DNA of 64,000 nt. Source: Delphinapterus leucas. Its lineage: Eukaryota; Chordata; Mammalia; Artiodactyla; Monodontidae. The DNA lies in assembly GCF_002288925.2 (NCBI RefSeq), contig NW_022098068.1, positions 535,923 through 599,922 of the forward strand, given 5' to 3'. Below the pieces are notes generated by a model. It did no database searches, was not told the DNA's origin, and saw only the letters and a list, made by a program, of their open reading frames with translations. The translations under genes were made by a program, and so were the position numbers. This document shows, piece by piece, positions 35,521 to 46,855 of this stretch (positions are counted from its first letter, which is position 1; each line of letters opens with the position of its first letter).

Positions 35521-35779
35521 CAAAGGAAATTGTCTTAAGCCTATATAATAGTACCTCTTGCCTCTCTGGATCAGAGAGCTTGAAGGGTTCCTAAGGGCCC
35601 CTCCACGGCCACTACCCTGAAGTTCTATTCTTCTATATTTAGGAGCAGAGGGGTCATCAAAGTACTCTAGCCATTGGAAACAGAGATGAGAAGGATCTGC
35701 TCTGTGATTTCCCTCTAAACTCATCCCCTGAGTGGTAGCAATAGTAAAAAAGGAAAAGAAACTTACAAAATGTACCTAT

Positions 35780-35985
35780 TTATCAAATATTTGCATAGTA
35801 TTTTTATGCCAAGTACTTTTCTAAACACCTAACAGATATTAAATAGTGTAATCTTCAAGAAAACCCTCAAACTGAGGTACAGCAAGTACCCAGGGTCACA
35901 CAGATAGAAAGTGGCAGAGCTAGGATTCAAATTCAAGAAGTTTTGCTTTAGGACCTGTGCTCTTAACCACTATGCTGAACCAACT
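35780..35985 (-). mobile_element. MIR SINE, nearly complete
   Basis: Reverse-complement MIR: 'cagggtcacacagatagaaa', 'gtggcagagctaggattcaa' and 'gtgctcttaaccactatgct' are close to the family consensus. Confidence 0.9.
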
Positions 35986-36104
35986 GTCTACTTAGTAGCT
36001 ACCAAGTAGTGCCAAGCACTCTGCTAGATGATTTCCGTAAGTAATCCTTAACAATATTATTCTTCCCACACATTGTTCATTCATAGGATCTCTAAGCCTG
36101 AAAA

Positions 36105-36260
36105 GTGTATTCAGGAGACTTGGGTTCTAGTGTTAGCTCTGCTTCAGAGTTGTTGTGTCACCTTGGGCAATTCCCTTTCCCTCTCTGGACCTCAGCCAGA
36201 TGGAGAGGCTAGACCAGAAAGTCTCTGCTTTTCTAGGCTTCTTAGTATGATTGTAGAGTT
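36105..36260 (+). mobile_element. MIR SINE
   Basis: 'gagacttgggttctagtgtt', 'tgttgtgtcaccttgggcaa' and 'ctctctggacctcagccaga' show MIR in plus orientation. The short open frame over it is not a gene. Confidence 0.85.
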
Positions 36261-36499
36261 TGTATTCATTTGGTTTGGAGAATAGAGTTCTCTTCCTCAT
36301 AGCCTCTCTTAGGATCTCACCTTTTGAGCAAGGGCACTCTCTGATCAAAGGGGGCAGTTACAACATGGACAACCTTCTGAAACTGACCATTGTCCTTATT
36401 CACTAGGCCACTTGTGCCTAGTCACTACCATCTGGAGTGAACTATGTCCACTATCACCTCAACAACTCTGCTCCCACAATTTTTTGTAGTTTTTTTTCC

Positions 36500-36740
36500 C
36501 AAATATAAACACTAACTCATCCTTCAAGACCCAGCTCAAAAACCGCTTCCTACAGGAAGTCCTTAAGCCCTCCCTGACTACCCTCTACCCAGACTCAGCT
36601 AGAATTTGACCCTCAGTTATGCATTTCCTGGTGTGAGCTTCCTGAGGTATAGTATTCTTTCCATCCCTACCCGCCCCCCCACTACAGTGACTAACACATT
36701 TCCTGGTAGCTCATTCAGTAATGATTTACTAAAAACAAAC
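36500..36740 (+). mobile_element. L2 LINE 3' region
   Basis: 'tccttcaagacccagctcaa', 'ttcctacaggaagtcctta' and 'ccctccctgactaccctct' are the well-known L2 3' blocks. The 3' terminus follows near 36720 with 'gctcattcagtaatgattta'. Confidence 0.88.
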
Positions 36741-37750
36741 AAACAAAACCCTCAGAAGAGCCTTCTGAAGGTCACTGAGCCCCTGTCTCATGGCCTGATA
36801 GGGCCTAACTGAGACAGGCAGAATCTTCCCTGCCCTTCATTTAAGGAGCTCCTCAGGTCTCCATTCATGTTTTATCTGGCTCTCTCAGATGAGAAACAGA
36901 CACCTCATGACTTGCCTTACTTAGAATATTTACGTGGCCTGGGCTCAAGCAATCAAGTTCATTCCTACATAAAATTGCCTCCCTAACGGGGAAATTTATG
37001 TTGTTTGAGTTTGACAAGGTTTGTGCCTAGAGCACCTCCAATGCACTTGGGGCTGGTCTGAAAGCTTCACTTTAGCTGGCTGGATTTCTTATGGCTCTGG
37101 ACTCTGCATTCAGAGTGGTAAAGCTGGCTACACAGTTTTTCTACAACTAATGAGTACAAGTTGCAAAGTACTTGGTACACACATGTTTAAGTGATTTTAC
37201 TAGAGCAAGAAAAGTGGGAATATTACACAGATTATATGAATGGAGACAATGTTGAGAAACTGTGATTTTTACACAATTAGTGAAAAAGGTTATGTGTGGA
37301 AAAAAAAAAAGAACACTCAAATTCCTACTCTTCTACCCTCCAGCTAAACCCAAGTATTTGACATATTTGAACAATTCATATTAGGCACTTACTATGCAGC
37401 AGGCCCTTCATTATGAACTTAGAAGTGGATGAAGCTGAAGAAGTCTCAGTCCCAACACTCAAGTGGTGTAGTAGAATCCTTTCTGCATTTCTCCTCACAG
37501 ATGATGCTGTTGAACCTGCCTGTCCCCTTCAGTCATGCTGCCTACCTACTAAATAATGTGATGTACTACAACCCTCCAAAATAGCAAGTTCAAAGTCAAA
37601 TCCGACCTGTGATCCATGTCAGCCTTCTGAACGTCTCATTTTTCCTGGAGCTTTGTCACCTTAATTTTTCTAAGACCGAATGAGTTTGAGCTCCTGTAAG
37701 CAATCTAGATGTGTTTCCTCATTCTATGATATCTTTGTTAGTGCTCAGGT
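36741..37750. other. Unassigned sequence
   Basis: About 1 kb with no recognised repeat or exon. A donor-like 'gctcaggtaagg' at 37743 has no matching acceptor and no open frame of useful length. Confidence 0.45.
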
Positions 37751-37754
37751 AAGG

Positions 37755-37985
37755 ACAATATGGTACGGTGGAAAGAGCATGGGGCTCTGGAATCAGAAAA
37801 TCAGGGTGTCAGATTCCCAGTCTGCTACTTATCAACTGTGTGACCTTAGGCAGGTCACTTTAACCACACTGAGTTTCAGTCTCCTTCTCTGTAAAATAAG
37901 GATGTGGTATTTACCTCACATGGGTAATTCAAAGAGCTTATGCTTGTAAAGCCCCTAATTTAGATGCTATAACATGATAGAGGCA
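37755..37985 (+). mobile_element. MIR SINE, nearly complete
   Basis: 'ggtggaaagagcatggggct', 'actgtgtgaccttaggcagg' and 'ttctctgtaaaataaggatg' are a clear plus-strand MIR, continuing to the 3' part near 37960. Confidence 0.9.
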
Positions 37986-38112
37986 TATTATATAGCCCCT
38001 TTTCCTCATTCCCTTAATCCTTTTTTTCTATTACGTTTTGAGAAAGGTAACAAAAGTTATCTATTTTTGAGGGTGAATTTGCGGTTCAAATGGAAGGCCC
38101 CTTGTAAACTAT

Positions 38113-38128
38113 AAGATGCTATACACAG
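38113..38128 (+). repeat. Target-site duplication of SINE, left
   Basis: aagatgctatacacag, identical to 38337-38352. Confidence 0.96.
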
Positions 38129-38336
38129 GGCTTCCCTGATGGCACAGTGGTTGAGAGTCCGCCTGCTGATGCAGGGGACACAGGTTCGTGCCCCGGTCTG
38201 GGAAGATCTCACATGCCATGGAGCGGCTAGGCCTGTGAGCCGTGGCCGCTGAGCCTGCGTGTCTGGAGCCTGTGCTCCGCAATGGGATAGGCCACAACAG
38301 TGAGAGGCCCGCGTACTGCAAAAAAAAGAAAAAAAA
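38129..38336 (+). mobile_element. CHR-type SINE with target-site duplication
   Basis: A tRNA-derived cetacean SINE, starting 'ggcttccctgatggcacagt' and ending in an interrupted A tail. The polymerase III promoter boxes are visible: an A box like tggcacagtgg at 38140-38150 and a B box like ggttcgtgccc at 38183-38193. A 16-bp exact duplication aagatgctatacacag flanks it at 38113-38128 and 38337-38352. It is little diverged, so the insertion is fairly recent. Such SINEs depend on L1 proteins for movement. Confidence 0.97.
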
Positions 38337-38352
38337 AAGATGCTATACACAG
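38337..38352 (+). repeat. Target-site duplication of SINE, right
   Basis: aagatgctatacacag, directly after the SINE A tail. Confidence 0.96.
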
Positions 38353-38594
38353 AAGAGTAACTACATGGACATGATTCCCTGACACAAAATTTCTTTTCTT
38401 TTCCTGCTACCACTTGGACCATTACTTTTTAAGCTCATTTAGGTTTTTTTTTGCTTTACACATCCTCCTGCTAGGCCCCATGATGGTGCCTGTTTCTCAA
38501 GTTTCTGAGGTTTTTTTTTTTTTTCTCCCTCAGTAAGCTGATTTTGTCTTTCAGATTCAACTGTCACTTCAGCAGTTATAAATCAGGGCTGAAG

Positions 38595-38690
38595 CCTGCC
38601 TCACAAGGGTGCTGGGAGAAGCCAAAAATTCTGAACACCAAGCTCAGAAAATGGTAAAGTACTCTAAGGGACTTAATTGTGAACATTACT
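38595..38690 (+). mobile_element. Possible MIR 3' half
   Basis: 'cctcacaagggtgctgggag' and 'ctcagaaaatggtaaagtac' resemble the MIR 3' half in plus orientation. The 'ttgtctttcag' before it and the 'gtaaag' in it look like splice sites but are probably part of the repeat. Confidence 0.45.
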
Positions 38691-38924
38691 ACAAGTATAA
38701 ATGGTGAAGATGGGTGGAGTTGCCCAGATATAATGTGGAAAAAAAGGCCAGGATTTAGAGTCAGAAATCCTGAATGCAAGCCCCTCATTAATTCTGAAAT
38801 GAGTTATGGCCATAATAACTCAGAGTTATATATGCATTACAGCTGAAAACTGCTTTCACATATATTCTCTCATTGAACCTCTTAATTGGTTTTTCTATTC
38901 CAGTCTCTCAGTGCTCCAATCCTG

Positions 38925-39000
38925 CCAGCGAGTAAGCTTCTTAGAACACAGGCCCGATCATGTCACATCCATAGTCTAAACCCTTCAAGGGCACCCTTCC
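38925..39000 (+). mobile_element. L2 fragment, left part
   Basis: 'gcccgatcatgtcacatcc' and 'taaacccttcaagggcaccc' match the L2 3' half. The match breaks at about 39000, where an L1M segment begins. Confidence 0.75.
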
Positions 39001-39350
39001 ACTGGTTAAATAAATTATGGTATATCCATAACAAAAAATACCATACAGCCATGAAAATGAAGGAAGCAATTTTAAACGTATGATATGGAACAATCTTCAA
39101 GATGAGGTAAGCATAATAGTAACTAACGGTAGTAGTAGTATTAGCAGTAATTTTTCATAAAAGAGTATAAAGTATGCAACAATTTACATTTCTATTTTAG
39201 ACAAGAGCTGGCATTGTATATATTATTGTATTAGTATGAAAAGGAAACCAGCAGTTTTGAGAGTCAAGAATTTTCCATAGATTTTCTTTTTACTGTTTAC
39301 ACTTCTTACCATATGTATGTTATCTTGTCAAAAGAAAAGAAAATTTTAAA
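39001..39350 (+). mobile_element. L1M 3' fragment inserted in L2
   Basis: 'ataaattatggtatatccat' and 'ccatacagccatgaaaatga' are the ORF2 end of an old L1. They run into a 3' UTR that ends in A-rich 'agaaaagaaaattttaaa'. Confidence 0.7.
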
Positions 39351-39560
39351 ATTCCAATGGATTCTCACCATCTATATGATTAAGGTCCTAACACTTTGAC
39401 CTGACTTTTATAGACCTCCATAATCTGGTACCAAAAGACCTTTTGCAACTCATTTCCAAATACTGTATTCCCTTTTGTGTACCCTATACTTTAGGCAAGT
39501 TAGGCTTAGTCATGGTTCCTATTATACACCCATGAAATTCTAGCATCTATACTTCTGTGA
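39351..39560 (+). mobile_element. L2 fragment, right part
   Basis: It resumes the L2 after the L1M: 'gattaaggtcctaacacttt', 'cataatctggtaccaaaaga' and 'ttgtgtaccctatacttta'. Order and orientation agree with the left part at 38925-39000. Confidence 0.75.
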
Positions 39561-39974
39561 ATGTGTGACAGTCCTTCAGGTATCTAAGAATACAGAGCAT
39601 GTCTCCTTGAGTATTCTTTTAAAGTGGTTCTGTTTCTATCAACCATTACCTGTGCCTCAGATCTGAACTCCAACACCTTCCCAATTGCTAATTCACCATG
39701 TAATGCTCCAGATGGTTTTCTACCTCTCTTAAAATACAGATCTCAGAGCTGTAACACTATATTCTATTAATGCAGTTTAATAGGATACTAGGTTTTTATT
39801 TTTTGTATCTGCATCAATTTTGACTTGGATTATCTTACAGTTAAACAAATCCTTCTCCCCCCACCAAGCCTTATTTTTTTCATATATGCTGCTTGTAATT
39901 CACATCTCTCATAGGTTGTATGGATGACTTTGGGGGCCCATGTAAGATCTTTATGTATGTATTTAATGTATTCT

Positions 39975-40240
39975 CTGGGGGCATCTCCTCTCCTTGCCAG
40001 ACCCCCAGGCTGGGGAGCCTGATGTGAGGCTCAGAACTTTTATTCCTGTGGGAGAACCTCTGCAATATAATTATTTTCCAGTTTGTGGATCACCCAACCA
40101 GCAGGTGTGGGATTTGATTTTACCATGATTTCACCCCTCCTACTGTCTTCTTGTGGCTTCTTCTTTGTCTTTGGATGTAGGATATCTTTTTCGGTAGGGT
40201 GCAGCATTCTTTTGTTGATGGTTGTTCAGCAATTATTTAT
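39975..40240 (-). mobile_element. Isolated L1 5' UTR fragment
   Basis: Reverse complement of the L1 5' UTR seen in element 4. Landmarks are 'gccagacccccaggctgggg', 'ggtgtgggatttgattttac' and 'gcagcattcttttgttgatg'. It lacks the first roughly 70 bases of the element and everything after the 5' UTR, including any 3' end or A tail. Confidence 0.85.
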
Positions 40241-41640
40241 TTTGTTAGAATTAACCATTGCTCCAAACTGCTGATATCTTTGTGGTACATTATGGTTCTG
40301 TTATTCAATATGTCTGCTGGCCCTCCCAGATTTGTGATGTTCATACATAATTCACTGTCCCTCATCATTTCTTCTTTAGGCACATAAAAAAAATACATTT
40401 CAAATTATTAGACAAAAAATTAGTAAAATTTTACTGCATTGTGTTTGAGGGTTAGCTTTGGTTAATCTCTCTAGGAGGGGTCAAGTGAAAATTTAAAGGC
40501 AAGTTTAGTAAAACTCTTCATACTGTGCTAGAATTTCATATCAAAGGCAAAAACTTAGGAGGTATAATTGAATCATTCATCATTGAAAAATTACATACTT
40601 ATTTCAGCAGAACAAGATAGTATAAATTATAGCCAAAAATATGGTAAATGTGCCAGCTCTAAATATATGGTATGTAGTAGGGGTTGAATAAATGCTTAGA
40701 AGGATTGGTATATGGATACTTCCATAGTCTGTAACAGAAGAATATCATCAATCAATATTAATTAATATTCTAATCACACATAGTGCTGTGTTGGGTCTTG
40801 TGCAAAAAAGAAAAAACAAACAAAACCCCAACTATATAGGTATGATCCACTTCTGAGACACATACTGACCAACGAATGAACAAACAAACAAAATACCAAG
40901 AAGCCAGAGAACAAAAGCATCAATCAATATCTGAGTGAACAGCAAAGGGTTAGTTAGCGTCATCTACAGGTTAGAGGAAGTTTTTGGCTTTATCTCTTGC
41001 CCTTAAGATCTAGCTAGAATGGCTTGAATCACTGTTCCATGTTCTATGTATAATCCAGTGCCCTTCTTAAGGCTTCTGTGTCTTGGTGAGGAGTTTAAGT
41101 TCTCATGGTCACTACTGTCCTGGATTCATAAATCTGCTGAATTCCATTTTGCCGCTCTACATGTTGCAGTATTCTCTTATCTTCCTCTAGGGCACTTGGC
41201 CTTCTTGATTTCCAAAAACGAAAAAAACAAAGTTTTCAATATGGGATACATTTTGATGAAGGGTTGGGAAGATGATGGAGATTTGTATCATAACCAGACA
41301 ATTTCAATTGAATATTAGTCATCCCTCTTCTGATAAAGTCCTTAGATTATGTTAACTAAATCAGGTGTATCCTCCATCCAATTTATTTATCTCTTCCTTT
41401 TCATCTTTTCCTTGCCCCCACACCCAGCCCAGCAATTCAGTTTAAAACAAGATTTTGCACTTGTTTTGTCCAACAATGCAGCTTTTCTTGCATGGACTCC
41501 CAACCTACATTTAGATATTCTTTGCATATATAAAGATTCATTAAAGTAATCTGCTCAACAGTGGGTTATCTACACAGGATTTGCCCTTTCTTTCTACTTC
41601 ATGGCAGGATAGAAATTTAATTCTTGATCAACACGATTTA
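40241..41640. other. Unassigned sequence
   Basis: About 1.4 kb with no recognised family. A 90-codon frame at 41046-41318 has no splice or domain support. Confidence 0.45.
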
Positions 41641-41649
41641 TATTAACCA

Positions 41650-41827
41650 ATCCTCAAACCCAGTCACATCCCTCATTACATTGATTACCCACGGCTGCAT
41701 AAAAAAAGACTCCAAACATAGCAGCTTAAGGCAACACACATTTATTATCCTACAGTTTCTACAGATCAGGAATCCAGTAGTGCTTAAAGTTCCTGCTCAG
41801 GATCTCTCATGAGGTTGCAATCAAGAT
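41650..41827 (+). mobile_element. Old interspersed repeat, left part
   Basis: 'ttacccacggctgcataaaa', 'gcttaaggcaacacacattt' and 'ctcatgaggttgcaatcaag' belong to a mammal-wide repeat whose family name I am not sure of (LTR-like). It continues at 42376 after a young L1 insertion. Confidence 0.6.
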
Positions 41828-42375
41828 GGGCACATATATACAATAGAATATTACTCAGCCATAAAAAGAAATGAAATTGAGATATTTGTAGTGAGGTAGA
41901 TGGACCTAGAGTCTGTCATACAGAGTACAGTAAGTCAGAAAGAGAAAAACAAATACCGTATGCTAACACATATATATGGAATCTAAGAAGAAAAAAAAAG
42001 GCCATGAATTACCTAAGGGTAAGATGGGAATAAAGACACAGACCTACTAGAGAATGGACTTGAGGATATGGGGAGGGGGAAGGGTAAGCTGTGACAAAGT
42101 GAGAGACTGGCATGGACATATATACACTACCAAACGTAAAATAGATAGCTAGTGGGAAGCAGCTGCATAGCACAGGGAGATCAGCTCGGTGGTTTGTGAC
42201 CACCTAGAGGGGTGGGATAGGGAGGGTGGGAGGGAGGGAGACGCAAGAGAGAAGAGGTATGGGAACATATGTATATGTATAACTGATTCACTTTGTTATG
42301 AAGCAGAAACTAACACACCATTGTAAAGCAATTATACTCCAATAAAGATGTTAAAATAAATAAATAAACCTTTAA
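41828..42375 (+). mobile_element. Young 5'-truncated L1
   Basis: It starts in the last part of ORF2 ('attactcagccataaaaaga'). It has the 3' UTR with 'atagatagctagtgggaagc', a G-rich tract at 42209-42239, 'ctgattcactttgttatgaa' and an A-rich tail after aataaagatgtt. It interrupts an older repeat. Any target-site duplication is short ('aagat'). Confidence 0.92.
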
Positions 42376-42715
42376 AAAAAAAGATATCAATGGGGATGCA
42401 GGCATCTGGAGCTGGAGTATCTACTTCCAAGATTACTTATGTAGTTGTTGGCAGGCTTCAGTTCCATGCAGGCTGTTAGCAGGAGACCTCAGTTCCTCAC
42501 CACATGGGCTTCTCCACAAGCTATCTGAGTGTCTTCATGATAGGGTAGCTGGCTTTCACCAGAGCAGATGATCCGAGAGAGCAAGCCAGTGAGTTATAGT
42601 ATCCTTTATAACCTAATCTTGGGAGTGACATAGCATCACTTCTACCCAGGACTGGTTCCAATTCTACCCAGGACTGACTCCATAATTACATAATTTCATA
42701 GAATAAAAATGTGGG
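42376..42715 (+). mobile_element. Old interspersed repeat, right part
   Basis: It continues the repeat at 41650: 'ggcaggcttcagttccatgc', 'cagttcctcaccacatgggc' and 'gatccgagagagcaagccag'. A related fragment lies at 52495-52590. Confidence 0.6.
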
Positions 42716-42881
42716 GTCTCTTGTTCAAAATGTAGGGGAAAGTTATGGTAAAGGTACTAAAATATAAACTATTTATGTCTACTGAAATCTCTGCTCAACT
42801 AGCTCAGTTGTCAACTAATGATTGAGCAGAAATTTCCTTTCATGCTTTGATCCACTAAGCATTCAACTCTTTGCTGAACAG

Positions 42882-42882
<1 letters not shown>

Positions 42883-42921
<39 letters not shown>
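42883..42921. repeat. (TG)n microsatellite
   Basis: An uninterrupted run of about 19 TG units. Confidence 0.98.
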
Positions 42922-42923
<2 letters not shown>

Positions 42924-43669
42924 ACTGTAGTATGCTTTCAATGTTATGACCACTTAAAATTTTGCCTTGGACTTCACTTTCTACTTGTGCAGAGCCTCGG
43001 TTTCAGCCAGAGTTAGGAGACTGAGGATCTGTCATCTCTCTCTTGGGCATGTGCACAGCTCTGCACATGTGTATGGCCTTCTAGATGCCAAGGAATGTAC
43101 TGAAATATTTCTATCACCTTACGTATATCTCATTCCTCATATTTTCCTTCTAAGTATTTTGCCCACCCTCCTTATTGCCCAAACTGTCCTCACCACCTCA
43201 GACAGCTGTAATGTTAAATTACTGTGATCATTTTCAACACATTTCCTGGGTATGTCTTTTCCCACTGAGCAAGATTTGACTAGGGTGAAATAACAAAAGC
43301 CCTGCTAAAAGGAATTCTGTAGGGAGCTTCCAGACAAGCCAACTAGTAACAATTTGATTGGATGTGTCTTTATGAGGAACTGTAAACTTAGTTTCACCTA
43401 TTCAGTAGCTACTATGTTGCTGGTTTTCACAGCTACCTTATTTAAATTTACCTTAACAATTTTTGCCATTATTCTCATTGTATTTGTAGAGGATAAGCTT
43501 TTAGGGGTCCTTACTCTGCCTTTCCTCTTCTCCCTTTCTGGATTTTCAGAAAATTTTCCAGTTTTTTGGTTTCATAAACAGCGTTTCATTGAACAATTTG
43601 GCATCATGTCCAAGATACTTTCTACTTTTCTGCTGACAAGCAGAAAAGATGACATCTTCAATGTCTTTG
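42922..43669. other. Unassigned sequence
   Basis: No recognised repeat. A 146-codon frame at 43354-43794 runs from here into the repeat at 43670. It is hydrophobic and T-rich and has no recognised domain, so I do not call it a gene. Confidence 0.45.
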
Positions 43670-43985
43670 TTTTTGTCCTCAGGTTGTCCCTCCATAACCA
43701 TAAGATGACTGCAGTAAATCCCAGCATCACGTCTCACACAATACCAGCCAAAGTCAAGAAGGGAAAACATCCCTCCTTTGTGTCTACTTTTTAAGAGTGA
43801 AGAAGTTTTGCCAGAATCCCTCTATCTCCATGCACACACTAGTAGACTTTCCCTCACATTTCTTTGGTCAGAGTGCACTGTGTGTCCATTCCTAATCCAA
43901 TCATTGCCTAGAGTGAAAGGATTACTATTATTGTCTCAGACTCATCAAAACTACCCTTTGGAGCTTGAGAGAGGGTTCAGTATTT
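43670..43985 (+). mobile_element. Probable old mammal-wide repeat
   Basis: 'cagtaaatcccagcatcacg', 'gccaaagtcaagaaggga' and 'ccattcctaatccaatcatt' match a pattern I know from other mammalian genomes, but I cannot name the family. Confidence 0.4.
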
Positions 43986-44320
43986 TCTAACATTAATGGC
44001 TTTCAACATATCATTAAATATTGAGATTTTATTAGTAAAGGAAAAAAATGAGAGACTGGCATTTTAGCAGACAAAAGATGAAGGTATGGTGATGGAACAG
44101 AACTATCAAAAGTTTTTTGAAAAGCAAAGAGGGTGTCAGGTTTGGGGAATTGCAGTTATAACTGGGGGTGAGATTATGATAACGGATAGTTAAGAGATAA
44201 GCAAAGACTAGATTTGTTAGTCTCCCAAATATTCATAATATAGTATTTTCCATTCAAATAAATTACATAAACAGATGTTGAGCATTTTCTTCTATGCAAA
44301 GACCACATACACATACCCCC

Positions 44321-44323
<3 letters not shown>

Positions 44324-44357
<34 letters not shown>
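44324..44357. repeat. (CA)n microsatellite
   Basis: A CA run of about 17 units, ending in cgcc. Confidence 0.97.
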
Positions 44358-44359
<2 letters not shown>

Positions 44360-44534
44360 CTCTTATGGTTTTTACAATGCTTCAGAGTTGCCACGGTTCA
44401 CTTACTATCTCAAAGATGAGAAATGCATATTTCTTGCTATCATGGAGCTCACAGCTTTGGAAGGGACTTATAAACAACTGTCACACAAGCCCATGGATAG
44501 AACATAAGGTTAAAATCACAATATTAGAGTTCTA

Positions 44535-45770
44535 GTTCTGGGTAAGATAGAGTAGAAATATTTCTTCCGATTTCTTCTGCATAGTACAACTAAAAACTCT
44601 GGACATCATATATAATACTAACAAAATTAAAAAAAAAAACTCTGACTAGTGGAAAGAAAAATTGGACTGGCTAGATACTTTGGAACTCAAGGAATGAAAT
44701 AGTGGTAAGTTCCCCGGGTTTTCCTTAGCCTCCTATATATCCCAGTCTGGATGCTAGAGAAGCTACAATCCGAAAATAACAACAGACACAGAATAAAGTA
44801 TTCCCAGAAAGAGTATGCTCTCTCTAGCCAAAGGATCTGGAAAGGAGTAGCCCGGAAAAAGAGAAACCTTTTATGACAATACCTGCTCTACTCCAGAGAT
44901 ACATCATGGGAAAACCCCACACCTTTCCCCAATCTCACATCAGTGGACCTCAGTGGGGACCTTGACATCCACCACTGCTTGGTGGCAAGGCATTCACCAC
45001 TCTGTCTCTTGGAATGGTGTCAGTGGAAGCTGAGTAGGGAGCCTGAACTCCCATCATCACTCAGTGGTAATGAGGTGGAACTTCCATTCCATTCCTCTCC
45101 TGGCACAGTAGAGGTCTGCTAAAATAGAATTTTAAATAAGGTCCATAGTCTCATAACACAATACAAAGACTGTCCATGACACAATTGAAAATCACTCATT
45201 ATGCAAAAAATAAAAAAGAACAATAGGAAAATCTCAAATTGAATGATAAAAGACAATAGGCACAACATCTGAAATGAAACAGATGTTGGAATTATCTGAC
45301 ATGCATTTCTAAAGCAGCCATCATAAAAATGCATCAATAAGAAATTATAAAATGTTTGAAACAAATGAAAAAATAGAAAGTGCCAGTAAAGAAATAGAAG
45401 ATATAAAAGCTAATTTTGAACCAAAAAATAAAATAACCAAATAAAACCTCACTGAATAGACTCAATAGAAATATGTAAATGGCAGAGAAATGAGTCATTG
45501 AACATGAAGATAGATAAAAACCAAACTGAACAATAGAGAGACTATAGATTAAAAAAATAAAATAAAATGGATAGAGCCTCAGGACCCTGTGGGACAATAA
45601 CAAATAATATAGCCTTTATATATTGGAGTCCCAGAAGAAGACAATAAATAGTGTGGGATGAAAAAAAAATCTGAAAATATAATGGGTGACAATTTCCCCA
45701 ATTTGAGAAAAGTTATAAACCCACATATTCAAGAAGCTGCAAGACCAGAGAATGTAGAGTGGGGGTAGAA
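44535..45770 (+). mobile_element. HAL1-like or L1M 5' UTR plus ORF1
   Basis: The left half resembles an L1M/HAL1 5' UTR with ORF1-like sequence after 45240. This includes 'agaaattataaaatgtttga' and an ORF1 block near 45620 that would encode a diverged 'GVPEEDNK' motif. It ends near 'ttcaagaagctgcaagacca'. HAL1 is an ancient L1 relative with ORF1 only. Strongly decayed; the minus-strand frames over it are chance. Confidence 0.6.
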
Positions 45771-45799
45771 AAAGAAAGAGAAAGAGAGAGAGAGAGATA

Positions 45800-45920
45800 A
45801 CTAGACTCTGGGCTCCTTTGAAATCAGGGACTCTGTGTCATTTTTCTCTGCCTTAGCCCATGCTGCTTAACAGAGTGCTTTGTACAAAATAGACACTTAT
45901 GAATACTTTCGGAGAGTAAA
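45800..45920 (+). mobile_element. L2 3' end
   Basis: 'ctagactctgggctcctttg', 'aaatcagggactctgtgtca' and 'gagtgctttgtacaaaatag' match the L2 3' end. A GA-rich run precedes it at 45772-45797. Confidence 0.75.
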
Positions 45921-46439
45921 CATATGTTGGTATTTTGCAAGATACCATCTTGCTACTACTACCTATATGGTAGCCCTAATTTGTAGAATTTGGGCAATGG
46001 GGCTCCAATGAAGAGAGCACATGTTATAGCACTTCACACATGGTAGATGTATAATAAACACTTGGGAACTTAATTCTGACCAAAAGGGTTTTTATCATCT
46101 TGCCCTGTTGACTGCACTATGCCAATCTTCAGTAGCAGGCCTCTTATGTCAGGCATCCAGTAAAGGCCTTAAGGATGGAAATTGTTCAGTGATCATGGTT
46201 GTATCATCATTGAAAGAAGGTTATAGGGCTCTTCACGTTTGGCAGCCTCAAACACAGTAGGAAGTCATTGCTGAATTGAGTAGTCCATATCAAAGTTGAG
46301 TGTATGGAAGAGGCACACACTAAAACCTGGAAGACAACAAAAGATCTAAGCCTGGGACCTGCTAGTCAAGTGAAGACTCAAAAATATCTGTCCAGGAAAA
46401 GAGCCCAGTAGAAGGGATAGCACAGGCTAATGGACAACC
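45921..46439. other. Unassigned sequence
   Basis: A weak L2/MIR-like end at about 46010-46070 ('gtagatgtataataaacact'). Otherwise nothing recognised. Confidence 0.4.
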
Positions 46440-46620
46440 ACTGGGTACAGGGTTAGGAATCTAGTTCTTTCCAGGAGTTGTCATTAACTGGCTATGTGAC
46501 CATAGCCCAATCTCTTCCTCTTTCAGCTTCATATTAGATTTATGATGTGTTGTTGTTACAGTAGATGGTCTCCAAGGATCCTTCCAGTTCAGTTCTGCCA
46601 TTCTATATTATCCACCCTGA
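46440..46620 (+). mobile_element. MIR SINE
   Basis: 'actggctatgtgaccatagc' and 'tctcttcctctttcagcttc' are the MIR core, plus orientation, diverged. Confidence 0.7.
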
Positions 46621-46689
46621 CAAGTTGATTGAGGGTAAATCAAAAACATAGAACATACTTTTAGACCTGGCAAGACCCTTTGAAGTCAC

Positions 46690-46855
46690 TAACTACAATT
46701 TCCTTGGTAACTATTAAAAATGAGGTAACAGGTAAAAAGAGGGGAAAGAGTTACCCTTAGTCACCTAGCTGGTGGTTCACAGTGAGAACTAGAACACATG
46801 TCATCAGGCTCTGTATCTGGGACTCCTGCTACTGTAGCCTCTGTCTTCTGTAAGA
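46690..46855 (-). mobile_element. MIR SINE
   Basis: 'agttacccttagtcaccta', 'gctggtggttcacagtgaga' and 'actagaacacatgtcatcag' are reverse-complement MIR. Confidence 0.7.

Noticed and set aside
37680..37755. Short frame ending in a donor-like gctcaggtaagg.
   Set aside because: No acceptor at a suitable distance and only about 20 codons. Probably chance.
38057..38422. 121-codon minus-strand frame.
   Set aside because: It reads the reverse strand of a CHR SINE; a similar peptide appears wherever this SINE is found.
38560..38650. 'ttgtctttcag' followed later by 'atggtaaag', looking like an exon with splice sites.
   Set aside because: The body fits a MIR 3' half and no frame is open across it with a good donor.
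43354..43794. 146-codon open frame.
   Set aside because: Its end lies in what looks like an old mammal-wide repeat. The rest is T-rich and hydrophobic by composition, and no splice, start or domain support is visible.
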